Assembly (NCBI GenBank): GCA_031275955.1
Contig: JAISNZ010000025.1
Span: 1-5,436 of the forward strand
Direction: 5' to 3'
DNA from: Desulfovibrio sp.
GTDB taxonomy: Bacteria > Desulfobacterota > Desulfovibrionia > Desulfovibrionales > Desulfovibrionaceae
Length of the DNA stretch: 5,436 bases
Position 1 is the first letter of the stretch. Each line of letters opens with the position of its first letter. The translations under genes and the position numbers were made by a program. Shown piece after piece: positions 4,096 through 5,436 of the stretch. The notes beneath the pieces were generated by a model. That model made no database searches. It saw nothing but the letters and a program-made list of their open reading frames with translations, and was not told the DNA's origin.

Positions 4096-5436
4096 ACAGG
4101 AGCGGCAAGGAGACCCTGCCCCTCTACCTGCGGCTTGTGCGGCTTATTGAGAACGGCCTGGACAGGGGCGATCTGAAACCAGGGGAGCGCCTGCCCTCGG
4201 AGCGCAGGCTGGCCGTGATCCTTGGCCTGAACCGGTCCACCGTGATCAGGGCCTTGAACGATCTCGCCGACAGGGGGGTGGTGCTGCGGAAAACAGGCAG
4301 CGGCACATACGTCAATCCGGAGAAATGGGGCGTCCAGAGTTACCGGGTCCTCAACTGGCGATCTCCTCCCGCGCCGAGAACCAGGGCTGCGGACGACGCC
4401 TTTCTCCGCGAGGCGGCCGCCCTGCGGGCCGGCGAAGCGCAAGCCGGCGCGCCCGCGCTGGATCTCTCCCGGGACGACCTGCCCGGCGCCCTCTTCCCCC
4501 AGCGGCCCGTGCCGAAAATCTCCTGGAAGGAACTGATCCGGGCGGAGCGGGGAGAGGAAGGCTCCCATCTGGGGCTTTCCTCCTTCCGCCAGGCCGTGCG
4601 CTCCTTTTTACGCCGGCGCATGGAGCTGGATGCGCCGCTGGAGCAGATCCTGATCACCTCCGGCACCCGGCAGGCCATCTTCCTGATCACCCAGTGCCTC
4701 CTGAGTCCGGGGGATGCCGTGGGCGTGGAACTGCCGTCGTATTTTTATTCCCTGCCCGTGTTCCAGGCGGCGGGTCTGCGTCTGTGCGCCCTGCCCATGG
4801 ACAGGGAGGGCGTCACCCCTGAGGGGCTGGAAGCTCTGGCCTCGCGGCTGCCTCTGCGGATGGTTTTCCTCAATCCCCTGTTCCACAACCCGACGGGCGC
4901 CTGCATGGGGGAAGGGCGGAAACGCGACATCCTGCGGATCTGCTCCGCCAGGCATCTCCCCATTGTGGAGGACGACGCCTCCAGTCTGCTGGCCTTCAGG
5001 CCGGGAATGGCCGCAGGACCGATGAAAAGACAGGACAGCGGCCACCGGGTAATCTACCTGGGCTCCCTGTCGAGCTACGCCGGCCGCAACCTGCGGGCCG
5101 GCTGGATGGTCGCCCCTGAGCCCGTCATCCGCCAACTGGCCGAGGTGCGGCACATGATGGACGCCGGTCTGAGCGTACTGCCGCAATTTCTGGGCGAGCG
5201 CTATCTGGATCTTGCCGCGGATGCGCATATTGAGGACCTGCGGCGGATCCTCGCGGAACGGGCGGCGGCCCTGGCCCGGCATCTTGCGGATCTCTGCGGG
5301 GATCTGGCCCATTGGGAGGAACCGGCCGGGGGACTGTATCTTTACGCCCGCCTGAACAGCGGCAGTGAACAGGACAGGACGGAGTTTCTGCGGCGGCTCT
5401 TCGCCAGGGGAATCATCCCGGCCAGAGGAAGCGATT
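4083..5436 (+). CDS. pdxR: MocR/GntR-family regulator, probable PdxR (3' partial)
   Basis: Residues 1-78 form a GntR winged helix: PLYLRLVRLIENGL, then LPSERRLAVILGLNRSTVIRAL (37-58), and the wing GSGTYV (72-77). After a linker comes a fold-type I aminotransferase-like domain: ILITSGTRQAIFLI, VELPSY, HNPTG (268-272), VEDD (295-298) and LRAGWMVAP (337-345). That layout plus divergence from pdxST identifies PdxR, which elsewhere activates pdxST at low PLP. Oddly, the PLP-lysine motif, normally SxSK before the LRxG segment, reads SLSSYAGRNLRAG, with Ser331 in the Lys position, and the usual EDDY Tyr is Ala299. Aldimine formation with PLP therefore looks impossible. GTG 4083 is chosen for its GGGAGGA site; ATG 4023 would add 20 residues of low-complexity sequence. 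The frame is open to the window edge (451 residues), so the C-terminus is missing. Confidence 0.85.
   Translation, partial: MWKLDRSGKETLPLYLRLVRLIENGLDRGDLKPGERLPSERRLAVILGLNRSTVIRALNDLADRGVVLRKTGSGTYVNPEKWGVQSYRVLNWRSPPAPRTRAADDAFLREAAALRAGEAQAGAPALDLSRDDLPGALFPQRPVPKISWKELIRAERGEEGSHLGLSSFRQAVRSFLRRRMELDAPLEQILITSGTRQAIFLITQCLLSPGDAVGVELPSYFYSLPVFQAAGLRLCALPMDREGVTPEGLEALASRLPLRMVFLNPLFHNPTGACMGEGRKRDILRICSARHLPIVEDDASSLLAFRPGMAAGPMKRQDSGHRVIYLGSLSSYAGRNLRAGWMVAPEPVIRQLAEVRHMMDAGLSVLPQFLGERYLDLAADAHIEDLRRILAERAAALARHLADLCGDLAHWEEPAGGLYLYARLNSGSEQDRTEFLRRLFARGIIPARGSD

Noticed and set aside
4093..4098. Perfect TTGACA hexamer as a -35 box
   Set aside because: It lies inside the pdxR coding sequence just after the start and has no -10 partner at 16-18 bp.
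3604..4176. 190-codon + frame crossing the pdxS 5' end and the intergenic region
   Set aside because: It is antisense to pdxS, then overlaps the pdxR start in another frame. There is no credible start signal or family motif.
3885..4568. Minus-strand open frame extending pdxS upstream by about 228 codons
   Set aside because: It is antisense to pdxR and the divergent control region, has no family similarity, and ATG 3884 with AGGAGGT fits the PdxS N-terminus exactly.

Overview
The window is GC-rich, gene-dense DNA. It most likely comes from a Gram-negative bacterium: it carries a family 9 glycosyltransferase of the lipopolysaccharide heptosyltransferase type and makes pyridoxal phosphate by the DXP-independent PdxS/PdxT route. 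A Desulfovibrio-like deltaproteobacterium would fit, but that is an impression from gene content and protein style and was not tested.

Left half (+ strand): the 3' end of an unrecognised gene (to 176), a short leader (177-261), metF (262-1134, methylenetetrahydrofolate reductase) and, one base after its stop, a glycosyltransferase family 9 gene (1136-2308). This transcription unit ends at a strong intrinsic terminator (2346-2389), preceded by two further inverted repeats.

Right half: a complete vitamin B6 module. pdxS (2994-3884) and pdxT (2350-2991) form a tightly spaced minus-strand operon. A divergent MocR/GntR-type regulator gene, pdxR, begins at 4083 on the + strand and runs off the window. 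PdxS and PdxT together form PLP synthase (ribose 5-phosphate, glyceraldehyde 3-phosphate and glutamine to PLP). Divergent PdxR proteins in other bacteria activate pdxST when PLP is scarce. The 198-bp divergent intergenic region (3885-4082) is full of repeats that could be operators.

The points most worth a second look are these. (1) The aminotransferase-like domain of PdxR has Ser where the PLP-binding Lys should be, and Ala where the usual Tyr follows the Asp pair. (2) A 22-bp, 19/22-identical direct repeat exactly 70 bp apart brackets the pdxR start, with further palindromes on the pdxS side. (3) The last 12 codons of pdxT are written in the opposite-strand terminator. (4) The start of the glycosyltransferase gene is ambiguous, because the best Shine-Dalgarno/ATG pair is out of frame and sits in a hairpin loop. 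(5) The same gene contains A8 and C8 homopolymers.
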